Shown: positions 17,378 through 27,133, counted from the stretch's first letter. The stretch is 64,000 nucleotides of DNA from Saprospiraceae bacterium (GCA_015490715.1 WFXH01000080.1:1-64000), one strand, 5' to 3'. Numbers and translations: made by a program. Notes: generated by a model not told the origin, from the sequence alone.

Positions 17378-18752
17378 CACGGGCGCTGAATGGAAGGAGC
17401 ACACGACACGATTACGAATCCATAAAATTGTATGCACACTTTTTCTCCCTTGGTTATTCATCTTCGGCCTTTTTGCACAGCAAGAGTATCGATGGGAGGA
17501 GATATTGCGTTATGCAGAGGAGCACAATCCACGCGTGCGCATAGCGGATGATGAAGTACGCATAGCGGAGAGCAAAGTCCGGCAGACGATCGCGGTGGGG
17601 CTACCGCAATTGGAGGCCTCGGGGCAATTCCAGCATTTTATTGAGATTCCGACGACGGTTGTGCCCGCACAGATTTTCAATCCGCAAGCGCCGCCGGAGG
17701 CCTTGGCCGAGCTGCAATTTGGCACGAAGTATCGCAGTGAAGGAGGGTTGACACTTGGCCAGCTCATCTTTAACGGCAGTTATTGGGTGGGTGTCAAGGC
17801 TGCGCGCAGCTTTGTAGAAACCGCACGCCTCGGTGCGGCGCAAAAACGAGAGGAGGTACGCATGCAGGCAGCACAAGCCTATATACGTACCTTGAGCACG
17901 CGTCAGCAACACGAGTACGCTACCGAGCTCGTCGATCGCGTGGCAAAGATGGAAGCCCTTACGGAAAAACTCCTCGCACAGGGCATCGTAGACAAGTCGG
18001 CTTGGCATCAAATACATCTGTCGCACTTGCAGATGCGCAATGTCCAAGAACAGCTCGCTGCGCAGTCTGCCCTATCGCTTCGCTCTCTGAAATTCGCAAT
18101 GGGGTTGGATCTCGACAGCACTTTGGAGCTAAGCGAAGACTTTCAAACCCTCTTTTTGCGCCTTCAGGCGCTGTTGGGCGATAGTACTTATCAACCCACT
18201 GCCTCGATGGGCTATCGATTATTGGCGCATCAGCTTGTCTTAAACGGGTTACAAGCAGAAAACGTGCGCTCGGAATATCTCCCTTCGCTGCACGGTTTTA
18301 TACAGTATTCTTACTCCGCCCAGCGCAATGCATTTGACTTTTTCGACAAGGATAAGCGCTGGTATCCGGTGGCGCTGTGGGGTGTGCAGCTCAAGGTGCC
18401 GCTTTACGATGGGGGGATGAAACACGCCAAACTTCAGGAGGTGCGCATCCAGCGCGACAAATTGCAGACGCAGTTGCGCCAAATGGAAGAGAGCTTGCGT
18501 CAGCAATGGCAAAACACCTGGCAAATGTACCGCCTCAATAAGAACATGCTGGCCAATGCGGAAGCATCCCTTCACACAGCGGAAGAGGGCCTACAGATGG
18601 CGGAGAAAAAATATGCCGAAGGTCTCATCAGCAGTATGGAATTGCATCAGCATTACATGCAGGTGCTGCAGCGAAGGCTCGATATCGTGCGGTATAAAGA
18701 GCAATTGCTCAACAACATCGTCGTGTTGCTCTATCTCAAGAATCAATTGTGA
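17361..18752 (+). CDS. TolC-family outer-membrane efflux channel
   Basis: About 463 residues. An N-terminal signal (IVCTLFLPWLFIFGLFAQQ) is followed by the duplicated OEP helical/beta repeats of TolC: GTKYRSEGGLTLGQLIFNG in repeat one and WGVQLKVPLYDGG in repeat two, with long coiled-coil helices between. It forms the outer-membrane duct of the tripartite pump completed by the next two genes. ATG 17361 overlaps the TetR-like gene; a longer frame (17331) would add ten basic residues before it and is less likely. The stop is 3 bp before the adaptor start, indicating one transcript. Confidence 0.88.
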   Translation: MNFGFNTGAEWKEHTTRLRIHKIVCTLFLPWLFIFGLFAQQEYRWEEILRYAEEHNPRVRIADDEVRIAESKVRQTIAVGLPQLEASGQFQHFIEIPTTVVPAQIFNPQAPPEALAELQFGTKYRSEGGLTLGQLIFNGSYWVGVKAARSFVETARLGAAQKREEVRMQAAQAYIRTLSTRQQHEYATELVDRVAKMEALTEKLLAQGIVDKSAWHQIHLSHLQMRNVQEQLAAQSALSLRSLKFAMGLDLDSTLELSEDFQTLFLRLQALLGDSTYQPTASMGYRLLAHQLVLNGLQAENVRSEYLPSLHGFIQYSYSAQRNAFDFFDKDKRWYPVALWGVQLKVPLYDGGMKHAKLQEVRIQRDKLQTQLRQMEESLRQQWQNTWQMYRLNKNMLANAEASLHTAEEGLQMAEKKYAEGLISSMELHQHYMQVLQRRLDIVRYKEQLLNNIVVLLYLKNQL

Positions 18753-18755
18753 GCT

Positions 18756-19823
18756 GTGAGCGTAAAAAGGAAAGGTCTGGGAGTATTAGGACTTAGCTTG
18801 TTGACATTGACACTTATCGGTCACGGTTGTCGGCAGCAGGAGAGTGCCTCGAGTGGGGAGGAGGCAAGTGCGAGTAAAACGCGCTTGCCCATCGTCTCTG
18901 TATTGGAGTTGCGGTACGATACTTTTGTGCACTATTTCGGTGTGCAGGGCAGAGTGAAGGCGCGGAAGGAAGTACGCGTATTTCCTGAAATGGGGGGGAC
19001 CATCCGTTCCTTGCCTGTGCGGGAGGGGCAGACGGTGGCAAAGGGACAGGTGCTGGCTGCCCTGGACGATGGCATCATATCGAAGTCTATCGAAGAGATA
19101 CAAGTGCAGTTAGAAGAGGCACGCTATTGGATGAAGAAGCAAAAAAAGCTCTATGACGAGGGTGCGATTGCTGAGCTTCAGTGGCGGCAGGCGAAGACAC
19201 GCGTCGAATCGCTCGAAAAGACCTTGGCTCGGTTGGAAGAGCAGCGCAAAAAATTTGTCGTACGTGCTCCCTTCTCGGGATATGTGGAGGAGGTCTTTGT
19301 CGTGGAAGGCCAATTGGTCGGTCCTACAGCTCCAGTGGCTTTGCTCCTGCAGCCCAGCGATTTATACGTGGAGGCCGACGTGCCGGAGACGAAAATTCCC
19401 TATTTACACAAGGGCGGAATAGTCAACGTCTATCTGCCGGCCTTGCATGAGAAATTCGAGAATCTTCACCTATCGAAGATAGGGCACATGGTCCATCCGA
19501 CCAACCGCACCGTATCTGTGGAGGTGGAGTTGCCAAGGGGCAGGGATAAAATAGTGCCGCACATGCAAGCGGTTTTGGACATACGCGATTATTACTCCGA
19601 TCGCGCCATCGTCTTGCCCGTGTCGGCGGTGTTGATGGATTTTGAGCATCGCCCCTATGTATACGTTGTCGACGAGCAAAATATTGTCCACAAGCGCCTG
19701 GTCGAACCCGGGTTAGAATATCGAGGTCGGTATGAAATTCGAAAGGGCCTAATGCCCGGCGAAAAGGTCATCTTGCGCGGTGCTCGGGCAGTCCAAGAAG
19801 GCATGAAAGTGCGGATACGATAG
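18756..19823 (+). CDS. RND efflux periplasmic adaptor (HlyD/AcrA-type) lipoprotein
   Basis: 355 residues with a GTG start 3 bp after the TolC stop. The signal LSLLTLTLIGHGC contains a lipobox, so the adaptor is probably anchored by lipid. The barrel-sandwich (lipoyl-like) half-motifs are VRVFPEMGGTIRSLPVREGQ near residue 75 and FVVRAPFSGYVEEVFVVEGQ near 170, separated by a short alpha-hairpin (EARYWMKKQKKLYDEGAI). A beta-barrel domain and a C-terminal membrane-proximal domain (YEIRKGLMPGEKVILRGARA) follow. It links the RND permease to the TolC channel. Confidence 0.92.
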   Translation: MSVKRKGLGVLGLSLLTLTLIGHGCRQQESASSGEEASASKTRLPIVSVLELRYDTFVHYFGVQGRVKARKEVRVFPEMGGTIRSLPVREGQTVAKGQVLAALDDGIISKSIEEIQVQLEEARYWMKKQKKLYDEGAIAELQWRQAKTRVESLEKTLARLEEQRKKFVVRAPFSGYVEEVFVVEGQLVGPTAPVALLLQPSDLYVEADVPETKIPYLHKGGIVNVYLPALHEKFENLHLSKIGHMVHPTNRTVSVEVELPRGRDKIVPHMQAVLDIRDYYSDRAIVLPVSAVLMDFEHRPYVYVVDEQNIVHKRLVEPGLEYRGRYEIRKGLMPGEKVILRGARAVQEGMKVRIR

Positions 19824-19853
19824 GGCAAGTGATCGGCAAAATTCGAATGGTGA

Positions 19854-22800
19854 ATGTCTTCGCAAAGTCCATACGAGGGATTTGATTCCTTTGGGTTAAC
19901 CAAACTGGCGGTCAAAAACCACAAGACGGTCTTTTTACTCATAGCGCTGGTCATCTTCGGGGGGATTTACTCCTACACCCACATGACGAGGGAGGCCTTT
20001 CCGGAGGTAGAGATTCCCACCATCATGGTGACAGTGCCGTATCCGGGCAATTCTCCCGAAATCATCAAGGATAAAATCATCCTGCCCTTTGAGAAGAAGC
20101 TCAACAAGCTGCGAGACATCAAGAAGATCGAATCGACGGCGCAGCAGGATCTGGCAATGGTCATGATCGAATTTGAAGTGGATGTCGACCCCGATGAGGC
20201 GAAGAAGCGCGTGGAAGATGCACTCGATGAGGCACGGTCGGAGAAGTCTTTTGCCCAGGATCTCCCCGTCGAGCCCACCATCATGCGCATGGATATCAAC
20301 GAAATGCCGGTCATTCATATCAACCTCTCAGGGCACTATCCAAAGAGTTATTTGAAGGCGCTGGCGGAAAAGATCAAAGATGATCTCGAAGGCTTTCCGG
20401 AAATCAGTGAAGTTCAGATACGGGGGGTGCAGGATCAAAAGCTCAAGATACAGATACGTCGCTACGACGCCGAAGACAAAGGGGTGAGCTTTGGCGATAT
20501 CGAGCGCACCCTTCGAAACGAAAACCTCACTATCGGAGCAGGCAACGTCACCATTGACGGTATCAACCACTTTGTCGTTATCGACGGTAAATTGCGCAGG
20601 CCCGACGAAATTGCCCAGCTCATCGTCAAGCACGAGCGGAATAAGAATATCTATCTGTGGGAGGTGGCCGATGTTGAGTTTGGCGATGTCGACACGACCA
20701 GCTACGCGCGCCAGATGGGCGAGCCGGTGGTCATGCTGGACATCAAGAAGCGCAGCGGCGCCAACATCATCCGCACCATCGACAAAGTGAAGGAATACAT
20801 TCGACGTCAGAAGGGGAGTAGTATCCCGGAGGATATCATCATCTCGTACACCAACGACCTGTCGAAGGCCATCCGCTCACAGTTGCACAATCTCGAAAAC
20901 TCCATCATCTCCGGGATGATACTCGTCGTCGGAGTGTTGATGCTCTTTTTGGGATTGCGCAATGCGCTGTACGTGGGTTTGGCCATACCGATGTCGATGT
21001 TTATCAGTTTTATACTCCTCTATATCTCGGGCATTACGCTCAACATGATGGTGTTGTTTTCGTTGGTCATGGCCTTAGGCATGTTGGTCGACAATGCTAT
21101 AGTAGTGGTAGAGAACATTTATCGTCTGGTGGACAAGTTTAAGATGCCGCGTAAGGAGGCTTCGATCTATGGGGTGGCGGAGGTAGCTATACCGATCATG
21201 GCATCGACGGTGACGACTTTAGCAGCCTTTTTGCCGCTGATGTTCTGGCCCGGCATCATGGGTGAGTTTATGTTTTATCTGCCGCTGACATTGATGATTG
21301 TACTGGGAGCGTCGCTTTTTGTGGCGGTGGTAATCAATCCCACTTTGACGGCATATACAATGAAGATTGAGGAGCAGATGCCGGATACAGTTCGGATGTG
21401 GAAGCGCGTGTTCGGGTTGGTGTTGATCGGTCTTGCGTTGCGTTTGATGGGTTGGCGCATGCTGGGGCACTTTTTGTGGTTTGTCGCTTTGGGGTGGGTT
21501 TTGTGGGTCTATGTATTTTTGCGTATATCGGTGCGTCTTCGCACGCGATGGATGCCCGCTTTGGAGCGATTGTATCGCCATTTCATACAAAAGACACTAC
21601 AGAGCTATCGTCCCTTGTGGATGACATTGGGCACTTTTGGACTGCTGTTTGTGGCCATTGGTCTCTTTGTGGCCTTTCCGCCGCGGGTATTGTTTTTGCC
21701 CAATGTGGAGCCGAACTTCTTTACGGTGTATATAGAACATCCCGAGGGTACGGATATTCGCAAGACCGATGAGACCTCGAGAGCGGTGTACGGCATCATC
21801 CGTGAGGTGTTGCATCGCCACGGATGGGATACAGTGCGCTATTTGCGTCGTGACGCAGATGGTGTGGTCATTGATACGATACCCTTAGTTTCGACCATTA
21901 TCGAGCAGGTGGGGAAGGGCATATCGGACGATGTGCGCCGGCCCTCGTTTGGGGAAACGCCCCACAAGGCGTTGATTACGGTGAGCTTTTGCGAATATGA
22001 ATATCGCAAGGGGCATTCGACCTTCGACATTATGAAGGCGGTGGAAGATACCTTGTTGCAATGGCCCTACGCCGATGTCAATATCTACGTCATTAAGGAG
22101 CCCTTCGGGCCGCCACAAGAGCGACCAGTACAAATTGAGCTCAGCGGAGGAGAAGATTATATGACACTGGTGCGTACAGCGGAAGAGCTCATCCACTTTC
22201 TCGACAAGCATCCCGTGCCGGGGGTGCAGAAAATGCGTGCTGAAGTTGGGCTCAGCAAGCCCGAAATTCGCATCCACCTCAATCGCAGCTTTTTACAGAG
22301 CCTGGACATGAGTACGGGCCAGGTGGCCTCTACAATTCGTACAGCACTCTTCGGAAAGGACGTTTCGATGTATGAAAAGGGAGAGGATAGCTACGACATC
22401 AACTTGCGCTTTGCTAGGAGCTATCGCAAGGATCTCGAAGACGTGCTCAATCATCGCGTGATGTTTATGAACAAGCGCGGTCAACACATCAGCGTACCCA
22501 TTGCGGCAGTGGTGGATGGTGTAGAGACGCGCTACACGTATTCAGCACTTAAGCGGCTGGACTTGGTCAATACCGTGCGCCTGTATTCCGAGGTGGAGGC
22601 CGGCTACAACGAAAACGAAGTTATCGACCGCGTGCGCGAGCGCGTCAGGGAATTTGAAGAGACACCAGCAGGTGTGAAGATGAGGGATCACGGCATACAG
22701 TACAAATTTACCGGTAAACTCAAGCAGCAGCGGGAGGAAATGGACTTCCTCAGCATGGCCCTTTTTATTGCGGTGGCGCTCATACTGTTGATTTTAGTGA

Positions 22801-23375
22801 CGCAGTTCAACTCCTATTTCACGCCATTGATCGTGATGAGCTCGGTGTTGTTGAGTATGATCGGCGTGCTCTTGGGTCTGATTGCGTTTGGGGATGAGTT
22901 TGTAGTGGTTATGACGATGATTGGCATTATTTCGCTTGCGGGCATTGTGGTCAACAATGCCATTGTGCTGATTGATTATACCAATCTCTTGCGCAGGCGC
23001 CGCAAGGCTGAACTCCACTTAGCACCACATGAGCTTTTACCAATTCGAGAGATTAAGAATGCCATCATCGAAGGTGGAGCGACGCGCCTTCGTCCGGTAT
23101 TGTTGACCGCTATTACGACTATTTTGGGGCTACTTCCATTGGCCATGGGTGTCAATATCGATTTCTTCAGCTTGCTCGAGTCGGGCAATCCGCATTTTTA
23201 CGTCGGAGGGGAGAGCAGCGCTTTTTTTGGACCCATGAGCTGGGCCATCATTTACGGATTGAGCTTTTCGACCTTCCTCACCCTGGTCATCGTGCCGTCG
23301 ATGTACTACCTTGCGGTACGGGCTAAGCTGGTGATCTATCGTTGGATGGGTTGGCAGCTACCCGAGGATATGTAA
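19854..23375 (+). CDS. RND-family efflux permease with extra membrane segments
   Basis: 1,173 residues, longer than AcrB (1,049). It is a proton-driven inner-membrane exporter: a single N-terminal helix (TVFLLIALVIFGGIYSY), a first porter domain (MTREAFPEVEIPTIMVTVPY), a TM bundle with LVMALGMLVDNAIVVVENIY near residue 405, a second porter domain, and a final TM bundle (LISLAGIVVNNAIVLIDYTN-like region near 1030). The proton-relay Asp pair of AcrB is Asp-Asn here (VDNA). Between TM6 and TM7 (about residues 515-560) lie two additional hydrophobic stretches (VFGLVLIGLALRL and FLWFVALGWVLWVYVFL) not present in AcrB. The substrate cannot be deduced. It is the last gene of the operon. Confidence 0.92.
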   Translation: MSSQSPYEGFDSFGLTKLAVKNHKTVFLLIALVIFGGIYSYTHMTREAFPEVEIPTIMVTVPYPGNSPEIIKDKIILPFEKKLNKLRDIKKIESTAQQDLAMVMIEFEVDVDPDEAKKRVEDALDEARSEKSFAQDLPVEPTIMRMDINEMPVIHINLSGHYPKSYLKALAEKIKDDLEGFPEISEVQIRGVQDQKLKIQIRRYDAEDKGVSFGDIERTLRNENLTIGAGNVTIDGINHFVVIDGKLRRPDEIAQLIVKHERNKNIYLWEVADVEFGDVDTTSYARQMGEPVVMLDIKKRSGANIIRTIDKVKEYIRRQKGSSIPEDIIISYTNDLSKAIRSQLHNLENSIISGMILVVGVLMLFLGLRNALYVGLAIPMSMFISFILLYISGITLNMMVLFSLVMALGMLVDNAIVVVENIYRLVDKFKMPRKEASIYGVAEVAIPIMASTVTTLAAFLPLMFWPGIMGEFMFYLPLTLMIVLGASLFVAVVINPTLTAYTMKIEEQMPDTVRMWKRVFGLVLIGLALRLMGWRMLGHFLWFVALGWVLWVYVFLRISVRLRTRWMPALERLYRHFIQKTLQSYRPLWMTLGTFGLLFVAIGLFVAFPPRVLFLPNVEPNFFTVYIEHPEGTDIRKTDETSRAVYGIIREVLHRHGWDTVRYLRRDADGVVIDTIPLVSTIIEQVGKGISDDVRRPSFGETPHKALITVSFCEYEYRKGHSTFDIMKAVEDTLLQWPYADVNIYVIKEPFGPPQERPVQIELSGGEDYMTLVRTAEELIHFLDKHPVPGVQKMRAEVGLSKPEIRIHLNRSFLQSLDMSTGQVASTIRTALFGKDVSMYEKGEDSYDINLRFARSYRKDLEDVLNHRVMFMNKRGQHISVPIAAVVDGVETRYTYSALKRLDLVNTVRLYSEVEAGYNENEVIDRVRERVREFEETPAGVKMRDHGIQYKFTGKLKQQREEMDFLSMALFIAVALILLILVTQFNSYFTPLIVMSSVLLSMIGVLLGLIAFGDEFVVVMTMIGIISLAGIVVNNAIVLIDYTNLLRRRRKAELHLAPHELLPIREIKNAIIEGGATRLRPVLLTAITTILGLLPLAMGVNIDFFSLLESGNPHFYVGGESSAFFGPMSWAIIYGLSFSTFLTLVIVPSMYYLAVRAKLVIYRWMGWQLPEDM

Positions 23376-23404
23376 GTCGGGTACTAGGCAGGCTTTGAAA
23401 AGTG

Positions 23405-23884
23405 TCAATGGCATTTGAAATAGTCGAAGGGCTGGCCGCAGGAATTGCATTGGTATAGTGCCTTACAGGCAGTCGTGCCAAAGGCGCTTAAAAGTTTTGT
23501 ATCTGTACTTTCGCAATAGGGGCAGGGTATGCCTAAGGACGGCGGATCTTCGCCCTTTTTGTGGTGAGGGTGTGGAGGTGCAATGCCTGCTTGCCGTAGC
23601 TTTTCTAGGGCCTGAGGGCTAAAGCTCTCGGTTGTCCAGGGGGGAGATAGCTGTTCGACTATTTCGATGTGCTCCACCCCCGCAGCTTTGAGGCGCTGAA
23701 GAATCTCCATCTTGATAAGCGTCGTAGCCGGACACCCCGAATACGTCGGCGTAAATCGGACGATGACGGCATTTGGAGCGTTGACCTCAACATCGCGAAT
23801 CATGCCCAATTCGATGACGGAGAGATTGGGAATTTCGGGGTCCTTGATCTGCTGGAGTATGTCGAGTATTTCCTCTTTGGTCAT
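23405..23884 (-). CDS. paaD: Phenylacetyl-CoA epoxidase assembly protein PaaD
   Basis: 159 residues. A DUF59/MIP18 domain (EEILDILQQIKDPEIPNLSV, FTPTYSGCPATTLIKMEI) is joined to a C-terminal zinc-ribbon-like tail with CPYC and CNSC pairs. This is the PaaD architecture, a factor needed for maturation of the ring-1,2-epoxidase PaaABC(E). ATG 23884 was chosen because the conserved domain begins immediately; upstream frame is a shadow of paaC. It is the last gene of the minus-strand paaABCD cluster, 14 bp after paaC, and converges on the RND gene with a 29-bp gap. Confidence 0.93.
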   Translation of the reverse strand: MTKEEILDILQQIKDPEIPNLSVIELGMIRDVEVNAPNAVIVRFTPTYSGCPATTLIKMEILQRLKAAGVEHIEIVEQLSPPWTTESFSPQALEKLRQAGIAPPHPHHKKGEDPPSLGIPCPYCESTDTKLLSAFGTTACKALYQCNSCGQPFDYFKCH

Positions 23885-23898
23885 GGTGGATTGAAGCG

Positions 23899-24696
23899 TT
23901 ACCACTGTAGATTGGGATAGCGTCGCTGCATGTATTGCATCTCGGCGAGGAGGTATCCCATGTGTTCGGTGTGGATGCCGTCGGATTTTGCGCGATAGCC
24001 TGTAAAACCAGTCTCGGGTATCGAAAGGGTAGCTTTGTGGAGGAGTTGGTGCACTTCGTGTTCCCAGAGGGATTTGATTTGTTCGAGGTCGGGGGCGATG
24101 CCGTGTTGATGCATGATGCGGTCGGCCGGGCTGGGCGCAAATGCTTCGAAGGCGTGATCCCAGACGATGTCGAGTGCTCGTTGCATGCGCTCGTGACTGG
24201 TGTCGGTACCGTCTCCCAGACGCAATATCCAATTGGAGGTGTAGCGTCGGTGGTATTGGATTTCCTTGTAGCTGCGCGCTGCGATAGCAGCAATGCGGGC
24301 ATCGGGGCACTTCCTTAGGGCGTCGTGTAGGTAGTAGTTGAAGATGGAGAAGAGCGCCATTTTGGCAATGGTTTGGGCAAAATCGCCGTTTGGGAGTTCG
24401 GTCAACGTGATGTTGTAGTACTGGTGTTCGTCGCGGCAGAAGGCGAGCTGGTCGACATCGGTGGGGTGGGGATAGATTTCGACCAAATACTCGTACCATG
24501 CATTGGCCTGCCCCAAATGGTCGAGGGCGATATTGCAGAGGGCGAGGTCAATTTCGAGTTCGGGAGCGACGCCCGTCCATTCGCAGAGGCGCTGCCCCAT
24601 GATGAGGGCATTGTCTGCAAGTTGGAAAAGATAGTGGATTTTTGCATCGAGAGTACTCGCGGGTGAAGGAGTTGAAGTATCAAATGTTTTTGACAT
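23899..24696 (-). CDS. paaC: Phenylacetyl-CoA epoxidase structural subunit PaaC
   Basis: 265 residues, a ferritin-like helical subunit that pairs with PaaA but lacks a full diiron site. Recognisable stretches are LADNALIMGQRLCEWTGVAP near residue 30, NIALDHLGQANAWYEYL, FCRDEHQYYNI and the C-terminal GYLLAEMQYMQRRYP with its terminal P-x-x-x-W. The start ATG 24696 overlaps the paaB stop by 17 bp, so the two are translationally coupled. The PaaABC complex converts phenylacetyl-CoA to its 1,2-epoxide in aerobic phenylacetate degradation. Confidence 0.93.
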   Translation of the reverse strand: MSKTFDTSTPSPASTLDAKIHYLFQLADNALIMGQRLCEWTGVAPELEIDLALCNIALDHLGQANAWYEYLVEIYPHPTDVDQLAFCRDEHQYYNITLTELPNGDFAQTIAKMALFSIFNYYLHDALRKCPDARIAAIAARSYKEIQYHRRYTSNWILRLGDGTDTSHERMQRALDIVWDHAFEAFAPSPADRIMHQHGIAPDLEQIKSLWEHEVHQLLHKATLSIPETGFTGYRAKSDGIHTEHMGYLLAEMQYMQRRYPNLQW

Positions 24697-24961
24697 CGTC
24701 GGGAAGTTTGTAAAAGGTGGGATGACGGTAGACCTTGTCTTTTGCGGGTTCGAAGAGCATATCTTCATCTTCGGGGTCGGAAGCAGTGATGTATTTGGAA
24801 GGCACCACCCAGATGCTGACCCCTTCGTTGCGCCGCGTATATGTGTCGCGGGCGTGTTCGATGGCCATTTGTGCATCGGTGGCGTGCACACTGCCGACGT
24901 GCTTGTGATACTGACCGTTTTTGCTGCGGATGAATACTTCCCAGAGCGGCCATTCCTTCAT
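24680..24961 (-). CDS. paaB: Phenylacetyl-CoA epoxidase subunit PaaB
   Basis: 93 residues, the normal PaaB size. WPLWEVFIRSKNGQYHKHVG, HATDAQMAIEHARDTYTRR and SIWVVPSKYITAS are diagnostic. It bridges PaaAC heterodimers in the epoxidase. ATG 24961 begins right at the conserved N-terminus; the frame upstream is non-homologous. It lies 11 bp downstream of paaA. Confidence 0.93.
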   Translation of the reverse strand: MKEWPLWEVFIRSKNGQYHKHVGSVHATDAQMAIEHARDTYTRRNEGVSIWVVPSKYITASDPEDEDMLFEPAKDKVYRHPTFYKLPDDVKNI

Positions 24962-24972
24962 AGCTGGGGAAT

Positions 24973-25905
24973 TTAGTTGTACTTTTTGGCATAGGCGATG
25001 GCAGCGTCGCGTACCCATTGGCCTTTTTCGTAGGCCACTCGCTTGGTGCGCAAGCGCTCCTTATTACACGGTCCCTTGCCGCGTATGACGTTCCAAAACT
25101 CTTCCCAATCGATGGGCCCGTAGTCGTAATGACCGCGCTCGGGATTCCATTTCAGATGCGGATCGGGCGCTTTCATGCCGAGGTATTCGAGCTGGGGGAC
25201 GGTTTGGTCGATAAATTTTTGGCGTAGGGTGTCGTTGGATGCGCGTTTGATCTTCCATTTCATACTCTTTTGGCTGTGTTTGGACTCGGCATCGGGAGGT
25301 CCGAACATCATGAGGGCCGGCCACCACCATCGATTGATGGCATCCTGGAGCATCTGACGCTGTTCTTTACTGCCGCGGGCGAGAGTCAAGCAGATGCTGT
25401 ATCCCTGGCGCTGGTGAAAATTTTCTTCTTTGCAGATGCGCACCATGGCGCGTGCGTAAGGGCCGTAGGATGTGCGCTGTAAGGACACCTGGTTGATGAT
25501 GGCAGCGCCGTCGACGAGCCAGCCGATGACACCAATATCGGCCCAGGTCAATGCTGGATAATTGAAGATATTGGAATACTTGGCCTTGCCGTCCAAAAAG
25601 TCCCGATAGAGTTGTTCGCGCGATACGCCCAGGGTTTCCGCAGCACTATACAAGTACAGTCCATGCCCTGCTTCGTCTTGAATTTTCGCCAGTAGGGCCA
25701 TCTTCCGGCGCAGGGTGGGCGCGCGTGTCAGCCAATTTTTTTCGGGCAGCATGCCGATCACTTCCGAGTGGGCGTGCTGCGAGATCTGTCGAATGAGCAT
25801 CCGTCGATACTCCTCGGGCATCCAATCCTTCGGCTCTATTTTGAGCTCCTGGGCTATTTTTCCCTCGAAGCGCTTTTCAAGATCGATCGATGTGGTTTGG
25901 TCCAT
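24973..25905 (-). CDS. paaA: Phenylacetyl-CoA epoxidase catalytic subunit PaaA
   Basis: 310 residues. Diiron ligands of the ferritin-like catalytic subunit are visible: IQDEAGHG (E78, H81) and [12 protein letters not shown] (E160/E161, H164), plus [12 protein letters not shown] near residue 47. The C-terminal [17 protein letters not shown] region is typical. First gene of the cluster paaABCD. The reductase gene paaE and the rest of the pathway (PaaK, PaaG, PaaZ) are not in this window. ATG 25905 is preferred; GTG 25923 would add six residues. Confidence 0.95.
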   Translation of the reverse strand: MDQTTSIDLEKRFEGKIAQELKIEPKDWMPEEYRRMLIRQISQHAHSEVIGMLPEKNWLTRAPTLRRKMALLAKIQDEAGHGLYLYSAAETLGVSREQLYRDFLDGKAKYSNIFNYPALTWADIGVIGWLVDGAAIINQVSLQRTSYGPYARAMVRICKEENFHQRQGYSICLTLARGSKEQRQMLQDAINRWWWPALMMFGPPDAESKHSQKSMKWKIKRASNDTLRQKFIDQTVPQLEYLGMKAPDPHLKWNPERGHYDYGPIDWEEFWNVIRGKGPCNKERLRTKRVAYEKGQWVRDAAIAYAKKYN

Positions 25906-26068
25906 TGTATGTAGATTATGCACCCTACAAAATTAGGCCTTTTTATAATGGATAACATAGGGGACTGAATGAGAGTTTTTTGCGGAGTTCAAAATTTTAT
26001 TATCGTCGAAGAATGTGGATGGGATGAGGAATAGCGTCAAATAGTCTAACTTCGCAGCAAAAGGCCAT

Positions 26069-27052
26069 ATGTTGCAGGGCAAGATCCGGCACGCACATCC
26101 GCCGCGGCAGCGGCAGGTTAAGATCTTTGCGGGAACGGCCACGCGCAGGCTCGCAGAGGATATTGCACGACACTATGGTAGCCCGTTGGGCAAGCTCACC
26201 CTACAGCGTTTTAGTGATGGTGAGATGCAGCCTATCATCGAGGAGTCGGTGCGCGGAGCCTTTGTGTTTTTCATCCAGTCGACATTCGCGCCGTCGGACA
26301 ATTTGATGGAGTTGCTCTTGATGATCGATGCGGCTAAGCGCGCCTCAGCGGGATACATCACTGCGGTGATACCCTATTATGGATATGCCCGCCAGGATCG
26401 CAAAGACAAGCCGCGCGTGCCCATCAGCGCCAAGCTGGTCGCCGACCTGCTCATGGCAGCCGGTGCCGACCGCATTATGACCATGGATCTCCATGCTGAT
26501 CAAATACAGGGCTTCTTCGACTTTCCCGTCGACCACCTGACCAGCGAGGCAGTGTTCATGCCGTGGTTGAAAAAGCAAGATCTCTCCAATGTCGTCTTTA
26601 GCTCTCCCGATGTGGGCGGCGTCAAGCGAGCACGCGCCTACGCCAAACACTTCGGCTGTGACCTGGTCATTTGCGACAAACACCGCGTGCGGGCCAATGA
26701 AGTGGCCTCCATTACGGTCATCGGCAACGTCGAGGGCAAAGAAGTCATCCTCATCGATGATCTGGTCGACACCGCAGGAACACTGTGTACCGCCGCCGAC
26801 GAACTCATCCGCCGGGGTGCCAAAAGCGTGCGCGCGCTGTGCACGCATCCCGTCCTTTCAGGGAGTGCCTACGAACGCATCGACAACTCCGCCCTCCAAT
26901 CGCTCGTGGTCACCGATACCATTCCACTCAAGCAAGACCGCCCGCGCGACAAGATACAAGTGCTCTCCATCGCCCCCCTTTTTGCCGAAGCCATCCATGT
27001 GACCCATACGTTTGAGTCGATATCCGACCTCTTCCAGCGCCACAAGATGTAG
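26069..27052 (+). CDS. prs: Ribose-phosphate pyrophosphokinase (PRPP synthetase)
   Basis: 327 residues. It makes PRPP from ribose 5-phosphate and ATP for purine, pyrimidine, His and Trp synthesis. Motifs are the flexible-loop YGYARQDRKDKPRVPISAKL near residue 105, DLHADQIQGFFDFPVDHL near 145, SSPDVGGVKRARAYA near 180 and the PRPP-binding loop LIDDLVDTAGTLC near 230. A degenerate -7 element TAACTTCG lies 15 bp upstream of the ATG. Its neighbour rplY is a widespread prs-linked gene. Confidence 0.97.
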   Translation: MLQGKIRHAHPPRQRQVKIFAGTATRRLAEDIARHYGSPLGKLTLQRFSDGEMQPIIEESVRGAFVFFIQSTFAPSDNLMELLLMIDAAKRASAGYITAVIPYYGYARQDRKDKPRVPISAKLVADLLMAAGADRIMTMDLHADQIQGFFDFPVDHLTSEAVFMPWLKKQDLSNVVFSSPDVGGVKRARAYAKHFGCDLVICDKHRVRANEVASITVIGNVEGKEVILIDDLVDTAGTLCTAADELIRRGAKSVRALCTHPVLSGSAYERIDNSALQSLVVTDTIPLKQDRPRDKIQVLSIAPLFAEAIHVTHTFESISDLFQRHKM

Positions 27053-27098
27053 GTGCACCTACTTCATATTCCCGATCCATCGACGATGCATATCCTTA

Positions 27099-27133
27099 GG
27101 TATGAAATCGTGGTCTTCGGTATGAAATGGTGG
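27099..27133 (+). repeat. Tandem copies of dispersed motif GGTATGAAATSGTGG
   Basis: GGTATGAAATCGTGG (27099-27113) and GGTATGAAATGGTGG (27119-27133) differ at one base and sit exactly 20 bp apart in the prs-rplY intergenic region. Each contains an ATG that opens a very short frame (MKSWSSV; MKWWIKAHL and on to a stop near 27190). Confidence 0.5.

Noticed and set aside
21219-21590. 123-codon minus-strand frame inside the RND permease gene
   Set aside because: Shadow of membrane-segment codons; His/Gln-rich and without features.
27099-27133. Idea that GGTATGAAATSGTGG is a Chi-like site for the local RecBCD
   Set aside because: Chi sites should be frequent in coding DNA and strand-biased; these copies are mostly intergenic or at start codons.
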